Shown here in pieces: positions 36,617 to 45,648 of a DNA stretch of 64,000 nt. Position 1 is the stretch's first letter, and every line of letters starts with the position of its first letter. The position numbers and the translations under genes were made by a program. Below the pieces are notes generated by a model. The model did no database searches. It was not told where the DNA came from and saw nothing but the letters and a program-made list of their open reading frames with translations. The stretch spans positions 434,001 through 498,000 of the forward strand of contig JAXLWK010000004.1 of assembly GCA_046328525.1 (NCBI GenBank), written 5' to 3'. This DNA comes from JBDHWG01 sp046328525. GTDB taxonomy: Bacteria > Chloroflexota > Anaerolineae > Epilineales > JAHCIE01.

Positions 36617-39600
36617 ATGAGACGAGTACTGGTCATCACCGTTCTGGCGCTGCTTCTTGCGCTGGGTACGTTAGGCACGCGCGCGACCACGACCGCCGCC
36701 GCGCCTTCGGCGCCGCTCAGCACTATCACCGTCACGACCACCAGTGACACCATTGACGCTGCCAGCGGAGTATGCGCCAATGTCACCGTCGCGTCTCTGC
36801 CAGGCGCTGACGGCGTCGTAAGTCTCCGCGAGGCCATCTGCGCGGCCAACAACAATGCTGGCGCGGACACCATTGAGTTCGACATCCGAGCGTCCGGTGC
36901 GCCGGTGTGTCCTGCCACGATCGCACCGACAAGCCAGTTGCCCACGATCACTGACCAGGTAACGATCAATGGCTACACCCAGGGCGGCGCAACGCCCAAC
37001 TCCGCCGCCATCGGCTTCAACGGCGCCCTGTGCGTTGAACTGAGCGGCGTGAATGCCACAAGCTCGATCGGCCTGTTCTTCCAGGCTGTCCAGACTGCGC
37101 CCAATGTTGTCACCAAGAACCCATCCAATAGCATCGTCAAAGGGCTGGTCATCAACCGCTTCCGCCGCGCCATCCAGATTGATGGAGACGGCGGTGGCGC
37201 CAACCCGGTCGTCCCGCCAACGGGCATTGGCATCTATGGCAACTTCCTCGGCACAGACACGACGGGCCTGACAGACGTCACCTCCAGCACCAGCCAGGCA
37301 ATCCGACTGGAGGGCGCCAACGCCACGCTCATTGGGAGTAGTCAGGCGGCGGATCGCAATATCATCTCGGGCTACGGCGCCGGCATTCTCATCAACCAGA
37401 ATAGCAACCCGTTCAACTCCACCTATGCCCCGGCGGGCCGCGGTGGCGGTAGTAACGTCATCACCAACAACTACATCGGAACGGACAAAACGGGTCTTGC
37501 GGCGCTGGGGCACACTGGAGCCGGTATCGCCGTTCAGGGGCCTGACAACCAGATTCTGACCAATGTCATCGCTGGCAACGCGGGCGATGGCATTCAGATC
37601 AACGAGGGCAACTGCGGCAACATCGTTGATGGTGTCACCAATACGACTGGCTATGCCGCGACGCACAACACTGTGATCTCGGGCAACCTGATCGGCGTCG
37701 GCGCTGATGGGACCACGGCGTTGGGTAATGCTGGCTATGGCGTGTATGTGACCGGCTCGAATGACAACATCATTGGCCAGAACCGGTCGGGTAGCGGGGC
37801 CGGCAATACCATCGCCAACAACGGCGGCACGACGAAGGACGGCATTGCCATCGTCAGAACGACGAAAGACTCGGCGACCTGTCTAGCCACTGGGAACGTC
37901 ATTCTTACCAACGCCATCTACAACAACGCGGGCCTGGGCATTGACCTGAGCGATGACGGTGTCACGCCCAACGACAGCCAGGACCCGGATAGCGGCCCGA
38001 ACAACCTCCAGAACTTCCCGGTCCTGGCGACGGCTGTCTCGGGGGGCGCGACGACGACCGTTACGGGGACGCTCAATAGTCTGCCTAACCGCAGCTTCCT
38101 CATTCAGTTTTTCGCCAACACCGCGTGCGACCCGTCGGGGTACGGCGAGGGCAAGACCTTCCTGGGACAAACGGTCGTGACGACGGATACCGACGGCGAC
38201 GCCACCATCAACGCGACGGGGCTAACGGGCGTGCCGCCTGGCCAATTCGTGACATCCACCGCGACACGTCTCGCAGACCCTCAACTGAAAGATGGGCCAA
38301 ACCACGGTTCTTCCCCTGGGCTTAAGGCGCAAGACGATTTCGTAGCCCTCGAGACCTCCGAGTTCTCCGCCTGCGTCCAGGTCACTGGCACCGCCGACCT
38401 GAGCGTGACCAAGTCGGTTGGCGAGACGGTGGTGCGCCAGGGCGGCCAGGCGACGTTCACGATTACGGTCACGAACGCAGGGCCTACTGATGCGCCGGAT
38501 GTTCAGGTCCTTGACACTCTACCCAGCGGTGTGAACTTCGTTTCGGCGACGCCGTCGCAGGGAACCTGCGATACGAGCGCCCTGCCCACCATCACGTGCC
38601 AGCTCGGCACAGTGGCCATCAACGAGTCGGCGACGGTCACCGTGGTCGTGACCGCGCCCACTGTAGGGCAATTCACTAACTCAGTCACCGTTAGCTCCTC
38701 GGCCAATGACCCCAACCTGAACAACAACACGGCCAGAGCGACGTTCCGAGTCGTCAAGCCTGGCAACCAGGGTAGTCAGGGGCTGACCACCGGCTCCACT
38801 TACGTCCAGCTGCCGGTGCTCGGTTACATCGGTAACACGAAGGCGGGCGTGGATTGGACCATCGAGGCGCAGAACGTCGGCTCGACCTGGACCAAGATCG
38901 CCCTTCTGCTGTTTGCGGAGAACTCTGGCTTCTGCCAGCCGCAGGCGCAGAACCCGTTCAAGATCGAGTGCACGGGCTTGCTCAAGCCGGGCACGAGCTG
39001 GGTGTGGACGAGTTCGCAGCTGCCGTCGAGCGCCAAGAGCGCCATCGCCATCAGCTACAACCCGTTCCCACAGCAGGGCAACATCTGGTGGCGCTGCGAG
39101 GACTGGACCAACAGCCTCAACAAGCTCACCTGGCCTGAGGGCTGGCCGAGCGTGAACTCGCTGCCGGGTCAGTTCCCCTTCAACTGGAACCCGTTCGACG
39201 GGCAGCCGATTGCGGTCGAAGTCGTGCGCAAGATGCCGGGCAACGCCACCCCGTCGTTCGTGATGGCGGATGCCTACAGCGGCTTGAGCGCGATGCAGGA
39301 AGGCCGCTATGACCCCATCTTTGGCGGCTTCGCGTACTACGCGCCGGTCGCCTACTCGGGCTACAACGGCTGGAACAGCTGGCTCTACATCCAGAACAGC
39401 GGCACCGAGTGCACGAGCATCGAGCTGTGGTTCAAGGATCGTGACAGCTGCCTCCGCGCGCAGATCTGCTCCGTGGCCCAGGTGTCGCCTGGCTACTCGG
39501 CGCAGTTCAACGTCGCCGGTTGCGCCCCGCCCGGCTTCACGGGCAGCGCCTGGATCCGCGCGTCGCAGCCTTTGGGCATCGTGGTGGATCAGATCGGCCA

Positions 39601-41356
39601 GGACGTGCTGATGAGCTACACCGGCGTCGCGGCTGAGCTGTGCTACGTGTTCAACGGCCAGTGCCTGGACGCGGGTGGTGGGTCGCAGGTGGCTTACGGT
39701 CCGCTGATCTACCGCGAGACCAACGGCTGGGCGACGGTCATCCACGTGCAGAACATGAGCAGCATCGTGGCGGCGAAGGTGAAGGTGTACTTCGTTGACC
39801 AGAGCGGCGACATCATCACGACGCTGGTGGACTGGATCTGCCCGCGGGGTGAGACGGAGTTCCCGCTGGCGCTGGTGAACAACCTGCCTGGGCAGTACGT
39901 CGGCGCGGTGCGCGTCGAGAGCCAGGCGTGGGAGTCCCCTGGCGACCCGGCGGTGAACGCAGTGCCGATCGCGGCGGTGGCGGAGCTGCTCAACTACAGC
40001 AGCCCGACCAAGATCACGCAGGCGACGGCGTACAACCTGTTCCCCGAGGATCAGGGCTACTACTGGCAGATCGGCCAGGGGGATGCCAGTGGTCTGCAGG
40101 GCGGCGTGGCCGTGATCGGCATCCCGTCGCTGATGCAGCGTGGCAACGCGTACAACATGGTGACGGACATCTCGGTGCAGAACCTGGTGCCGAAGCCGGG
40201 CTTCACGGACTTCGTGATGTACGTGTACGACCAGAACGGTCTGCTGGACTATGTGTGCGAGAAGCTGAACGAGAAGCAGGTGGAGTACATCAACCTGGCG
40301 AACTGGAACTGGATCCAGCCTGGGTTCGTGGGGTCGGCCGTCATCTCCGCCGTGTATTGGGAGCATGACGTCCTCAGCACGCCTGTGCCCTGCGATAGCC
40401 AGGCCCCAGAGAAGGCCCCGAGCCAGGGCTGCGTGTTCTTCGTGCGCAACGTGGTCGGCCTGGCGGCAGTCAAGGTCGAGCGCGTGGTGCCGGGTGGCGC
40501 TCCGGCGGCTGGCGACGTGACCGCGGCGAGCGAAGGCTTCCCGATCCCGCCGGGCTTCGACTTCGAGGGCTACATCCCGCAGTGCCCCGGCGTGCCGACC
40601 TCCTGCGCCCCGGTCGATCTGATCATCACCGTGTGTGACCCCAATTACGAGCGCGCTTTGGTCATCATCACGGATGAGGAGCTAGGGAATATTATTCCGA
40701 TCGAGAGTCGAGTCGGCCCCGGCGGAGTCGTTCAGATTCCAGCGACGGTTCCAGGCCCGAATGGCCCCATCAACCTCATCGTCAGCGGCCGCCGCTATCG
40801 CATTCGCGTCGGCAACTTCGACGGTGTGGACTTCCTCGGCTCCTTCAGGTCCAGCTCAATCGTGCGCGGCATTGGCATTCGCGCACGCATTCCTGCCTTC
40901 GACACCGTCATCCTGGTTCCGTGCCAGAGCGGCGCCGCCGGTGACGTGGCTCCGCTGCCTTACGCAGTAACTCTCACTCCGCCGGTCGGGGTCATCGAAG
41001 GCTATGAAGTCGTGACCGTCCCCGCCGTGTTCCCTGTTCCGCCTACCGACGTGCCAGGCGGATACTGGCCTGGCGCGCCGCTGAACCCAATGGCGGGCGA
41101 CGAGATCCAGCTGTGGCTGCCGCCGACGGTGGCAAACCAGGCCGGCACGTACCTCCAGACGGTGCGCACGAACACCGAGGGCTACTTCAAGTTCAACAAC
41201 GTGAACCCGTGCCTGATCTACGAGCTGAAGTTCACTGGCAATAATGCCGTCACCGTTCTCGACGGTATCCTGGCAACCATCCCAGGCGAGAAGTACATCG
41301 TCTCCCCCTTGGCGCCGTACATCCAGACGCCCGGCCCGCAGCCTCTGGCTCGCTAA
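36617..41356 (+). CDS. Large secreted CSLREA/beta-helix/DUF11 surface protein
   Basis: A 1579-residue exported protein. The signal peptide spans residues 1 to about 30. The CSLREA-type motif is VVSLREAICAANNN (67-80). A right-handed beta-helix follows (about 85-480, with repeated NVITNNYIG, NVIAGNAGDGIQI and NNIIG rungs). A DUF11 Ig-like repeat (about 593-711) reads ADLSVTKSVGETVVRQGG through TVTVSSSANDPNLNNNTA. The C-terminal 850 residues hold at least four degenerate copies of a W..WI.VQN / PG(F/Y)xGSAxI beta-sandwich repeat, then a carboxypeptidase-regulatory-like end (TEGYFKFNNV). There is no sortase motif or C-terminal membrane helix, so it may be released or held by other surface parts. 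The start at 36617 has GGGAGG upstream. A strong terminator follows. Confidence 0.85.
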   Translation: MRRVLVITVLALLLALGTLGTRATTTAAAPSAPLSTITVTTTSDTIDAASGVCANVTVASLPGADGVVSLREAICAANNNAGADTIEFDIRASGAPVCPATIAPTSQLPTITDQVTINGYTQGGATPNSAAIGFNGALCVELSGVNATSSIGLFFQAVQTAPNVVTKNPSNSIVKGLVINRFRRAIQIDGDGGGANPVVPPTGIGIYGNFLGTDTTGLTDVTSSTSQAIRLEGANATLIGSSQAADRNIISGYGAGILINQNSNPFNSTYAPAGRGGGSNVITNNYIGTDKTGLAALGHTGAGIAVQGPDNQILTNVIAGNAGDGIQINEGNCGNIVDGVTNTTGYAATHNTVISGNLIGVGADGTTALGNAGYGVYVTGSNDNIIGQNRSGSGAGNTIANNGGTTKDGIAIVRTTKDSATCLATGNVILTNAIYNNAGLGIDLSDDGVTPNDSQDPDSGPNNLQNFPVLATAVSGGATTTVTGTLNSLPNRSFLIQFFANTACDPSGYGEGKTFLGQTVVTTDTDGDATINATGLTGVPPGQFVTSTATRLADPQLKDGPNHGSSPGLKAQDDFVALETSEFSACVQVTGTADLSVTKSVGETVVRQGGQATFTITVTNAGPTDAPDVQVLDTLPSGVNFVSATPSQGTCDTSALPTITCQLGTVAINESATVTVVVTAPTVGQFTNSVTVSSSANDPNLNNNTARATFRVVKPGNQGSQGLTTGSTYVQLPVLGYIGNTKAGVDWTIEAQNVGSTWTKIALLLFAENSGFCQPQAQNPFKIECTGLLKPGTSWVWTSSQLPSSAKSAIAISYNPFPQQGNIWWRCEDWTNSLNKLTWPEGWPSVNSLPGQFPFNWNPFDGQPIAVEVVRKMPGNATPSFVMADAYSGLSAMQEGRYDPIFGGFAYYAPVAYSGYNGWNSWLYIQNSGTECTSIELWFKDRDSCLRAQICSVAQVSPGYSAQFNVAGCAPPGFTGSAWIRASQPLGIVVDQIGQDVLMSYTGVAAELCYVFNGQCLDAGGGSQVAYGPLIYRETNGWATVIHVQNMSSIVAAKVKVYFVDQSGDIITTLVDWICPRGETEFPLALVNNLPGQYVGAVRVESQAWESPGDPAVNAVPIAAVAELLNYSSPTKITQATAYNLFPEDQGYYWQIGQGDASGLQGGVAVIGIPSLMQRGNAYNMVTDISVQNLVPKPGFTDFVMYVYDQNGLLDYVCEKLNEKQVEYINLANWNWIQPGFVGSAVISAVYWEHDVLSTPVPCDSQAPEKAPSQGCVFFVRNVVGLAAVKVERVVPGGAPAAGDVTAASEGFPIPPGFDFEGYIPQCPGVPTSCAPVDLIITVCDPNYERALVIITDEELGNIIPIESRVGPGGVVQIPATVPGPNGPINLIVSGRRYRIRVGNFDGVDFLGSFRSSSIVRGIGIRARIPAFDTVILVPCQSGAAGDVAPLPYAVTLTPPVGVIEGYEVVTVPAVFPVPPTDVPGGYWPGAPLNPMAGDEIQLWLPPTVANQAGTYLQTVRTNTEGYFKFNNVNPCLIYELKFTGNNAVTVLDGILATIPGEKYIVSPLAPYIQTPGPQPLAR

Positions 41357-41405
41357 TCGCAAGATGCGTGGCTAACGGCTGACCGACAACTAAACAGTGT
41401 GGGGC

Positions 41406-41438
41406 GTGGGGCGGGCGCAAGCCTGCCCCACTTTTTTG
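41406..41438 (+). terminator. Strong rho-independent terminator
   Basis: A GTGGGGC/GCCCCAC stem extended by GGGC/GCCT with a GCAA tetraloop, followed by TTTTTT. It lies 50 bases after the secreted protein stop. Confidence 0.92.
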
Positions 41439-41485
41439 CGCGCCGGTGTGCCGCCTACGGGTCTATCAAAGTTGAGATGCGCGTC

Positions 41486-41645
41486 ATGTAGTGACGACTT
41501 TAGTCGTTCTGGAGCCTGGGAACATGCATCATCCCGAATTTCTCGACTCGGCCCTCACCCCCGTCCCCTCTCCCACAAGGGGAGAGGGGGGCGAGAAGGT
41601 TTCCCCCCTTCCCCCCACTGTGGGGGAAGGGGCAGGGGGATGAGG
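41486..41645. repeat. Repeat cluster after the secreted protein gene
   Basis: A GTAGTGACGACTTTAGTCGT element (41489), then two adjacent GC hairpins (CCCCTCTCCC/GGGGAGAGGGG, and TTCCCCCC...GGGGGAAGGGG). No gene is seen. Confidence 0.75.
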
Positions 41646-41692
41646 GGGCGGATACGGGCCGCGCCGCCGATGAAGACGAGCATACGGCGTGG

Positions 41693-41923
41693 CTACTCCG
41701 CGTCCATATCCCGCCGCATCAGCTCGATCTTGACCGCGTCGGGCAACTCCTCCGTCGCGTCGTAGGCGGCGCGGAGCTGCGCCAGGTCGCGGGAGGCGAG
41801 GGCCTCGGCGATCTGGGCCAGCACCGGATCGTCGGGCGGCAGGATGTCGCGCAGGTGCGCCTGGAGCGGCAGCAGGGCGTTGGCGAGATCGTCGCCCTCC
41901 CCCATGTACATTTCCGGTGTCAC
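41693..41923 (-). CDS. Small acidic helical hypothetical protein
   Basis: A 76-residue protein starting at GTG 41923 with GGAGGAG upstream. It is acidic and helical throughout (LANALLPLQAHLRDILPPDD, ALASRDLAQLRAAYDATEEL), with no cysteine or membrane segment. No family is recognised. It is flanked on both sides by repeat clusters. Confidence 0.5.
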   Translation of the reverse strand: MTPEMYMGEGDDLANALLPLQAHLRDILPPDDPVLAQIAEALASRDLAQLRAAYDATEELPDAVKIELMRRDMDAE

Positions 41924-41949
41924 GATTTCTCCTCCTCCGAGAATAAGCC

Positions 41950-42075
41950 GACTCGGCCCTCACCCCCGTCCCCTCTCCCACAAGGGGCGCGGGGGGAAGA
42001 GGGGCGAACTGTAATGTAGTGGCGACTTCCAGTCGCTCTTGCGGCCGCAGAACGACTAAAGTCGTCACTACAAAA
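41950..42075. repeat. GC hairpin and paired GTAGTGGCGAC repeats
   Basis: A CCCCTCTCCC ACAA GGGG element, then GTAGTGGCGACTTCCAGTCG and its inverse ACGACTAAAGTCGTCACTAC around a TTGCGGCCGCAG centre (42017-42072). Two members of the GTAG-GAC family thus form one large inverted repeat. Confidence 0.75.
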
Positions 42076-42229
42076 CATCCACCACCTGAGGGTCGCATCT
42101 TGAGTTGAGTCTAGCCGCGCTGGCATGCGCTATGCAAATAAGCCGGTGACGTTTGTCATCGGACACAGGCAGAGGGGACGCGGCACAGCGCCGGCCGCGC
42201 CGAATCAGAAACACAAGGATGAGGTTGTG

Positions 42230-42583
42230 ATGTCGTTTGATCGAAAGAGCGTCTCTGAGCATATTCCGTTGAGCAAGCTGCACCAGGACGTGTTCGTCCA
42301 CAACACCGGGCGCAACACCGTCGAGGCGTGCGCGACGTGCGGCAGCGTGGCGTGGTTCTACTCGGTCGCCCTGGATGGGCGGGTGATCCTGGCTTCGTGC
42401 AGGCAGTGCCAGCGGCGGCACATTCAGCTCACCCGGCGGTTTCGCATGGAGCTGTATGACACCCTCGCCGAGGCCGAGGCCGCCGTCGTCGTGGAGGCCG
42501 CCTTCGGGGTGGAGCGTCCCGAATACTCCGCCCCGTCGCCCCAGCGCTGGGGTGGCGATCCCTCGCGGGTGATGTGGCAGTAG
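42230..42583 (+). CDS. Small zinc-ribbon protein
   Basis: A 117-residue protein from ATG 42230 (upstream AGGATGAGG). Residues about 33-62 carry two CxxC pairs (ACATCG and SCRQCQ), forming a zinc ribbon. The end, APSPQRWGGDPS, overlaps a CCCCAGCGCTGGGG palindrome, so the C terminus may be repeat-derived. No catalytic motif is seen. It converges with the GNAT gene, leaving only 3 bases between stops. Confidence 0.55.
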   Translation: MSFDRKSVSEHIPLSKLHQDVFVHNTGRNTVEACATCGSVAWFYSVALDGRVILASCRQCQRRHIQLTRRFRMELYDTLAEAEAAVVVEAAFGVERPEYSAPSPQRWGGDPSRVMWQ

Positions 42584-42586
42584 CGT

Positions 42587-43138
42587 TCACAGCCGCAGCG
42601 TGTCGAACGTGAACCCATAGCCCTCCTCCAGCAGCGTCGCATCCTGAATCGGCAGGTGTTTGTGGCCCACGAACTGCCCGCCCAGGTGTTGGTAGAAGCC
42701 ACGCGCAGGGTTGCCGGCCAGCACCCAGACGAGCATGGCGGCGTGCCCCTGGGCGCGCAGGCGCTCCACGACGGCGGCGACCAGGCGGCGCCCGATGCCC
42801 TGGCCGTGATACGGCGGCAGGACGTAGAGGGCGTATAGCTCGCCGGTGTACCCCCTCTCGCTCCCCCCGCCGGCGGGGGGATGGGGGGGGGCGCCGGTGC
42901 GCTCGGCCCCGCCGGCGGCGAATCCCACGACGTGGCCGCCGTCCACGGCAACGAACGTCGAGCGCGGCGAGGCAGGCTCCGCCAGAATCTCGCGGTAACG
43001 CTGGATGCGCCCCTCGACGGAGACGCTATCGAGAATCGAGTCCGGCATCAGGCCGCGATACGTCGCCAGCCAGGTCTCGGCGCTGACGCGGCCGATGCCG
43101 TCGGCGTCGTCCACGGTGGCGGGGCGAATGGTGATCAT
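42587..43138 (-). CDS. GNAT-family N-acetyltransferase with palindrome insertion
   Basis: A 183-residue GNAT enzyme that transfers acetyl from acetyl-CoA. It has the start ITIRPATVDDADGIGRVS, motif A with the CoA pyrophosphate loop HGQGIGRR in YVLPPYHGQGIGRRL, and motif B GNPARGFYQHLGGQFVG. The loop before the LYALYVL strand contains APPHPPAGGGSERGY, encoded by a GC palindrome (42851-42890). Relatives usually have only a few residues there, and the frame is kept. Start 43138 overlaps the thioesterase stop by 4 bases, so the two are coupled. The substrate cannot be predicted. Confidence 0.85.
   Translation of the reverse strand: MITIRPATVDDADGIGRVSAETWLATYRGLMPDSILDSVSVEGRIQRYREILAEPASPRSTFVAVDGGHVVGFAAGGAERTGAPPHPPAGGGSERGYTGELYALYVLPPYHGQGIGRRLVAAVVERLRAQGHAAMLVWVLAGNPARGFYQHLGGQFVGHKHLPIQDATLLEEGYGFTFDTLRL
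42851..42890. repeat. In-frame GC palindrome inside the GNAT gene
   Basis: The perfect palindrome CCCCCCGCCGGCGGGGGG (42863-42880) with flanks CCCCCTCTCGCT and ATGGGGGG. The core and the ATGGGGGG flank match the in-gene copy in the portal (24980). The left flank and core match the intergenic copy at 61464. Confidence 0.88.
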
Positions 43139-43575
43139 GGCTGGTCGGGCGGGGGTGTGTCCAGGGCGGCCAGGCGCGCAGCGAGCCACGCCTTTTCCAC
43201 CACGATCTGCACCGTGCGGCCGCGGCCGATGAGCGCGGCGTGGTCGGCAGGCTGGCCGGGCGGGTGGCTGTGGGCGACGACGTTGCACGTGATGCGGCGG
43301 TCCTCGACGGCGGCGACGTGGGCCGTGACGACCACCGGCCGCCCGACGAGGGTCGGCGAGAGGTGGATGACCTCGACGGAGTGGCCGACGGCGTCCTCGT
43401 CCTCCTCCAGGTAGGGCAGGATGACCTTGCGCGAGGCCTCCTCCATGTGGCGGACGAGGTTCCACGTGGCATAGACCGGGTGGACCGGACCCAGCTCGTC
43501 GAACGTGGCGACCATGTCCGGCGTGACGACGGTGTGGATAGCGGCGGACGCGCCAATGCGGAGACCGGGTCGCAT
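43135..43575 (-). CDS. Hotdog-fold thioesterase (FlK-like)
   Basis: A 146-residue single hotdog-domain protein. The pattern VTPDMVATFDELGPVHPVYATWNLVRHMEEAS, then GHSVEVIHLSPTLVGRPVVVTAHV, then RRITCNVVAHS and IGRGRTVQIVVEK matches the FlK-like acyl-CoA thioesterase group, with the helix containing a catalytic Glu (MEEAS). It would release CoA from small acyl-CoAs. It is followed by the overlapping GNAT gene and preceded by a potassium-channel gene. The acyl group is unknown. Confidence 0.8.
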   Translation of the reverse strand: MRPGLRIGASAAIHTVVTPDMVATFDELGPVHPVYATWNLVRHMEEASRKVILPYLEEDEDAVGHSVEVIHLSPTLVGRPVVVTAHVAAVEDRRITCNVVAHSHPPGQPADHAALIGRGRTVQIVVEKAWLAARLAALDTPPPDQP

Positions 43576-43581
43576 AGGCTC

Positions 43582-44622
43582 TCAGTTCTGGCCGACAGCG
43601 GTGCGGCCGATGCGCGGGTCGCCGGCCAGGGCAGCGGCGGCGGCCAGCTGCTCGCGCCCGCCGAGGACGATCATGATGTCGCCGGGGTTGAGCTGCTCCG
43701 GCGCGCTCCAGTCTACGATGGCGCGCTGCTCGTTGGGCCGCAGGATGGCGAGGACGTTGGCGCCGGTCTGGGCGTGTACGTCGGCGGCGGTGACACGCCG
43801 CCCCGCCAGGGGCGACAGGGCGTCCACGACGATTTCCTCCAGGCTGAGGGGTAGCTGCCCGGTGACGGTCGTCGGGTCCAGGAGGTTGACGACGTTGGGC
43901 CGCACCAGTAGGCCGACGATGCGGTGGCCGGCCATGACGTAGGGCGAGACGACACGGTTGGCGCCGGCCTTCACGAGCTTGCCTTCCGCGTCCGCCGTCG
44001 TCGCGCGCGCGACGATGACGAGGTCGCGCTTGAGGGAGCGGGCGCTGAGGACGACGAAGACGTTGTCGGGGTCGCTGGGCAGGACGCTGACCAGGCCGCG
44101 AGCGCGCTCGATGCCGGCGTGGCGCAGCACCTCGTCGTCCGTCGCGTCGCCCTCGATGAACGGCACGCCGCGCTGGACGCAGACACGGATGGCGTCCTTG
44201 TTGTCGTCCACGACGACGTAGGGCAGGCCGAGGCTTTCCAGCTCTGTGCCGACCTGCTGCCCAACCCGCCCGAAGCCGCAGATGAGGTAGTGGTCGCGCA
44301 TCGCGCGCACGATGCTCATGACTCGCCTCCGCCGGAGGGTCCGGCCCAGCTCGCCGGTCAGGGTAAACTCGGCGGCCGTGGTGAAGAAGTAGGCGGCGGT
44401 GCCCGCGCCCATAAGAATCACGAAGATGGTAAACGCCCGACCGGTGGCCGAGAGGGGGCGAACTTCGCCGAAGCCGACGGTGGACAGGGCGAGGGCCGTC
44501 ATGTAGGCGGCGTCGAGCAGGCTATAGCCTTCCAGCGCCATGTAGCCGCCGATGCTGACGACCACTAGCAGGACGAAGACGATCAGGATGCGGATGATCG
44601 GGCGCGGGACGGAGGCGGGCAT
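43582..44622 (-). CDS. Two-TM potassium channel with RCK (TrkA) domains
   Basis: A 346-residue membrane protein. Two transmembrane helices (about 9-28 and 62-82) bracket a pore loop with the selectivity filter TVGFGE (48-53), where TVGYGD is usual. The cytoplasmic part has a Rossmann RCK-N domain (HYLICGFGRVGQQV, about 109-122, then VVDDNKDAIRV) and an RCK-C domain (LAGRRVTAADVHAQTGANVLA, PGDIMIVLGGREQL). Such channels are gated by nucleotides or ions bound to RCK. An ATG inside RCK-N could give a cytoplasmic gating ring, as in MthK. The Phe/Glu filter changes are within the range seen in prokaryotic channels. Confidence 0.88.
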   Translation of the reverse strand: MPASVPRPIIRILIVFVLLVVVSIGGYMALEGYSLLDAAYMTALALSTVGFGEVRPLSATGRAFTIFVILMGAGTAAYFFTTAAEFTLTGELGRTLRRRRVMSIVRAMRDHYLICGFGRVGQQVGTELESLGLPYVVVDDNKDAIRVCVQRGVPFIEGDATDDEVLRHAGIERARGLVSVLPSDPDNVFVVLSARSLKRDLVIVARATTADAEGKLVKAGANRVVSPYVMAGHRIVGLLVRPNVVNLLDPTTVTGQLPLSLEEIVVDALSPLAGRRVTAADVHAQTGANVLAILRPNEQRAIVDWSAPEQLNPGDIMIVLGGREQLAAAAALAGDPRIGRTAVGQN

Positions 44623-44649
44623 CGTTGCACCCTCCGAAGCTGTGCCCGG

Positions 44650-44769
44650 TCATTGCGAGGAGGACGTCAGGACGACGAAGCAATCTCACGCTGGGCAAGG
44701 GCCCGTCTAGTCCTTGAATGGACAGTTCCTATGCGCCAGCGTGAGATTGCTTCGCTCCGCTCGCAATGA
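44650..44769. repeat. MITE-like repeat with TCATTGCGAG ends, copy 2
   Basis: A 120 bp unit with TCATTGCGAG and CTCGCAATGA termini and inverted AAGCAATCTCACGCTGG / CCAGCGTGAGATTGCTT inside. Same family as 19613-19729. Confidence 0.88.
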
Positions 44770-44776
44770 CGGGGCG

Positions 44777-45637
44777 CTACGTGAACAGCGGGGCCATCTC
44801 CAGGGACGCGGCGGCCTGCCGCATCTCCGCGTCGTCGGGCGCGCGGCCATCCCAGCGGCTCGCCGCGTCCAGGATGCGCGGCAGAAGCTGCGGGTCGCTC
44901 GCCGTGTTCAGGAACGCGCCGGGCCGCCCCAGAACGTAGGCGACGGCGCGGTCAATGTCGCTCTGCTCGGTCAGCGGCTCGTACCAGGTCGTCGTGTGGT
45001 GCGGCTTGTCGCCCCACGGGCTGCGGGTGATGCCCTTGATGGTCTGGAAGGCGACGTTGCGCTCCTGGCACACCGCGTACAGGCGCTCGAAGTCGGCGGC
45101 GTACTGCCCATTCTGCATCATCATGTAGTTGTACGGCAGGAGTACCGAGGTGAACGGGAAGCGCTCGAGGCTCTTCAGGTGCATGGCGGCGATGCCCGTG
45201 CCGTGGCCGGTGACGCCGATGAAGCGCGTCAGGCCCGCCTCGCGCGCCTCGATGGCCGCCTCCAGCGCGCCGCCCGGCGCCATCGCCACGTCCCACTCCT
45301 CCTGGGTCGCCAGGTTGTGGAGCTGGAGCAGGTCCAGGTGGTCCGTCTTCAGCAGGTCGAGGGAGCGGTGGATCTCGTCCTTCGCCTTCTGGTAGGTGCG
45401 CTCGCCAGTCTTCGTCGCCAGGAAGAACTGATCGCGGTAGCGCGGCATCCACGGGCCGACGCGCAGTTCGGACTTGCCGTAGCTGGCGGCGGTGTCAATG
45501 TGGTTGATGCCGTATTCCAGCAGCACGTCGAGGGTGCGGTCCGCCGCATCCTGGGTGACGTCCCAGAACGCGGCCGCGCCGAACAGGACGCGCGTGCTTT
45601 CGTGGCCGGTCGCGCCAAAAGGATACTTAGGAATCAT
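44777..45637 (-). CDS. Aldo/keto reductase 1
   Basis: A 286-residue NAD(P)H-dependent oxidoreductase of the AKR barrel family. The catalytic tetrad is Asp48 (IDTA), Tyr53 (SYGKSE), Lys76 (LATKTG) and His107 (QLHNL). The start at 45637 has AAAGGAG 6 bases upstream. It follows the second AKR gene by 11 bases on the same strand, so they are probably one operon. The two proteins differ clearly in loops, suggesting different carbonyl or sugar substrates. A MITE-like repeat lies directly after the stop. Confidence 0.9.
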   Translation of the reverse strand: MIPKYPFGATGHESTRVLFGAAAFWDVTQDAADRTLDVLLEYGINHIDTAASYGKSELRVGPWMPRYRDQFFLATKTGERTYQKAKDEIHRSLDLLKTDHLDLLQLHNLATQEEWDVAMAPGGALEAAIEAREAGLTRFIGVTGHGTGIAAMHLKSLERFPFTSVLLPYNYMMMQNGQYAADFERLYAVCQERNVAFQTIKGITRSPWGDKPHHTTTWYEPLTEQSDIDRAVAYVLGRPGAFLNTASDPQLLPRILDAASRWDGRAPDDAEMRQAAASLEMAPLFT

Positions 45638-45648
45638 CGTCGGCTCCT

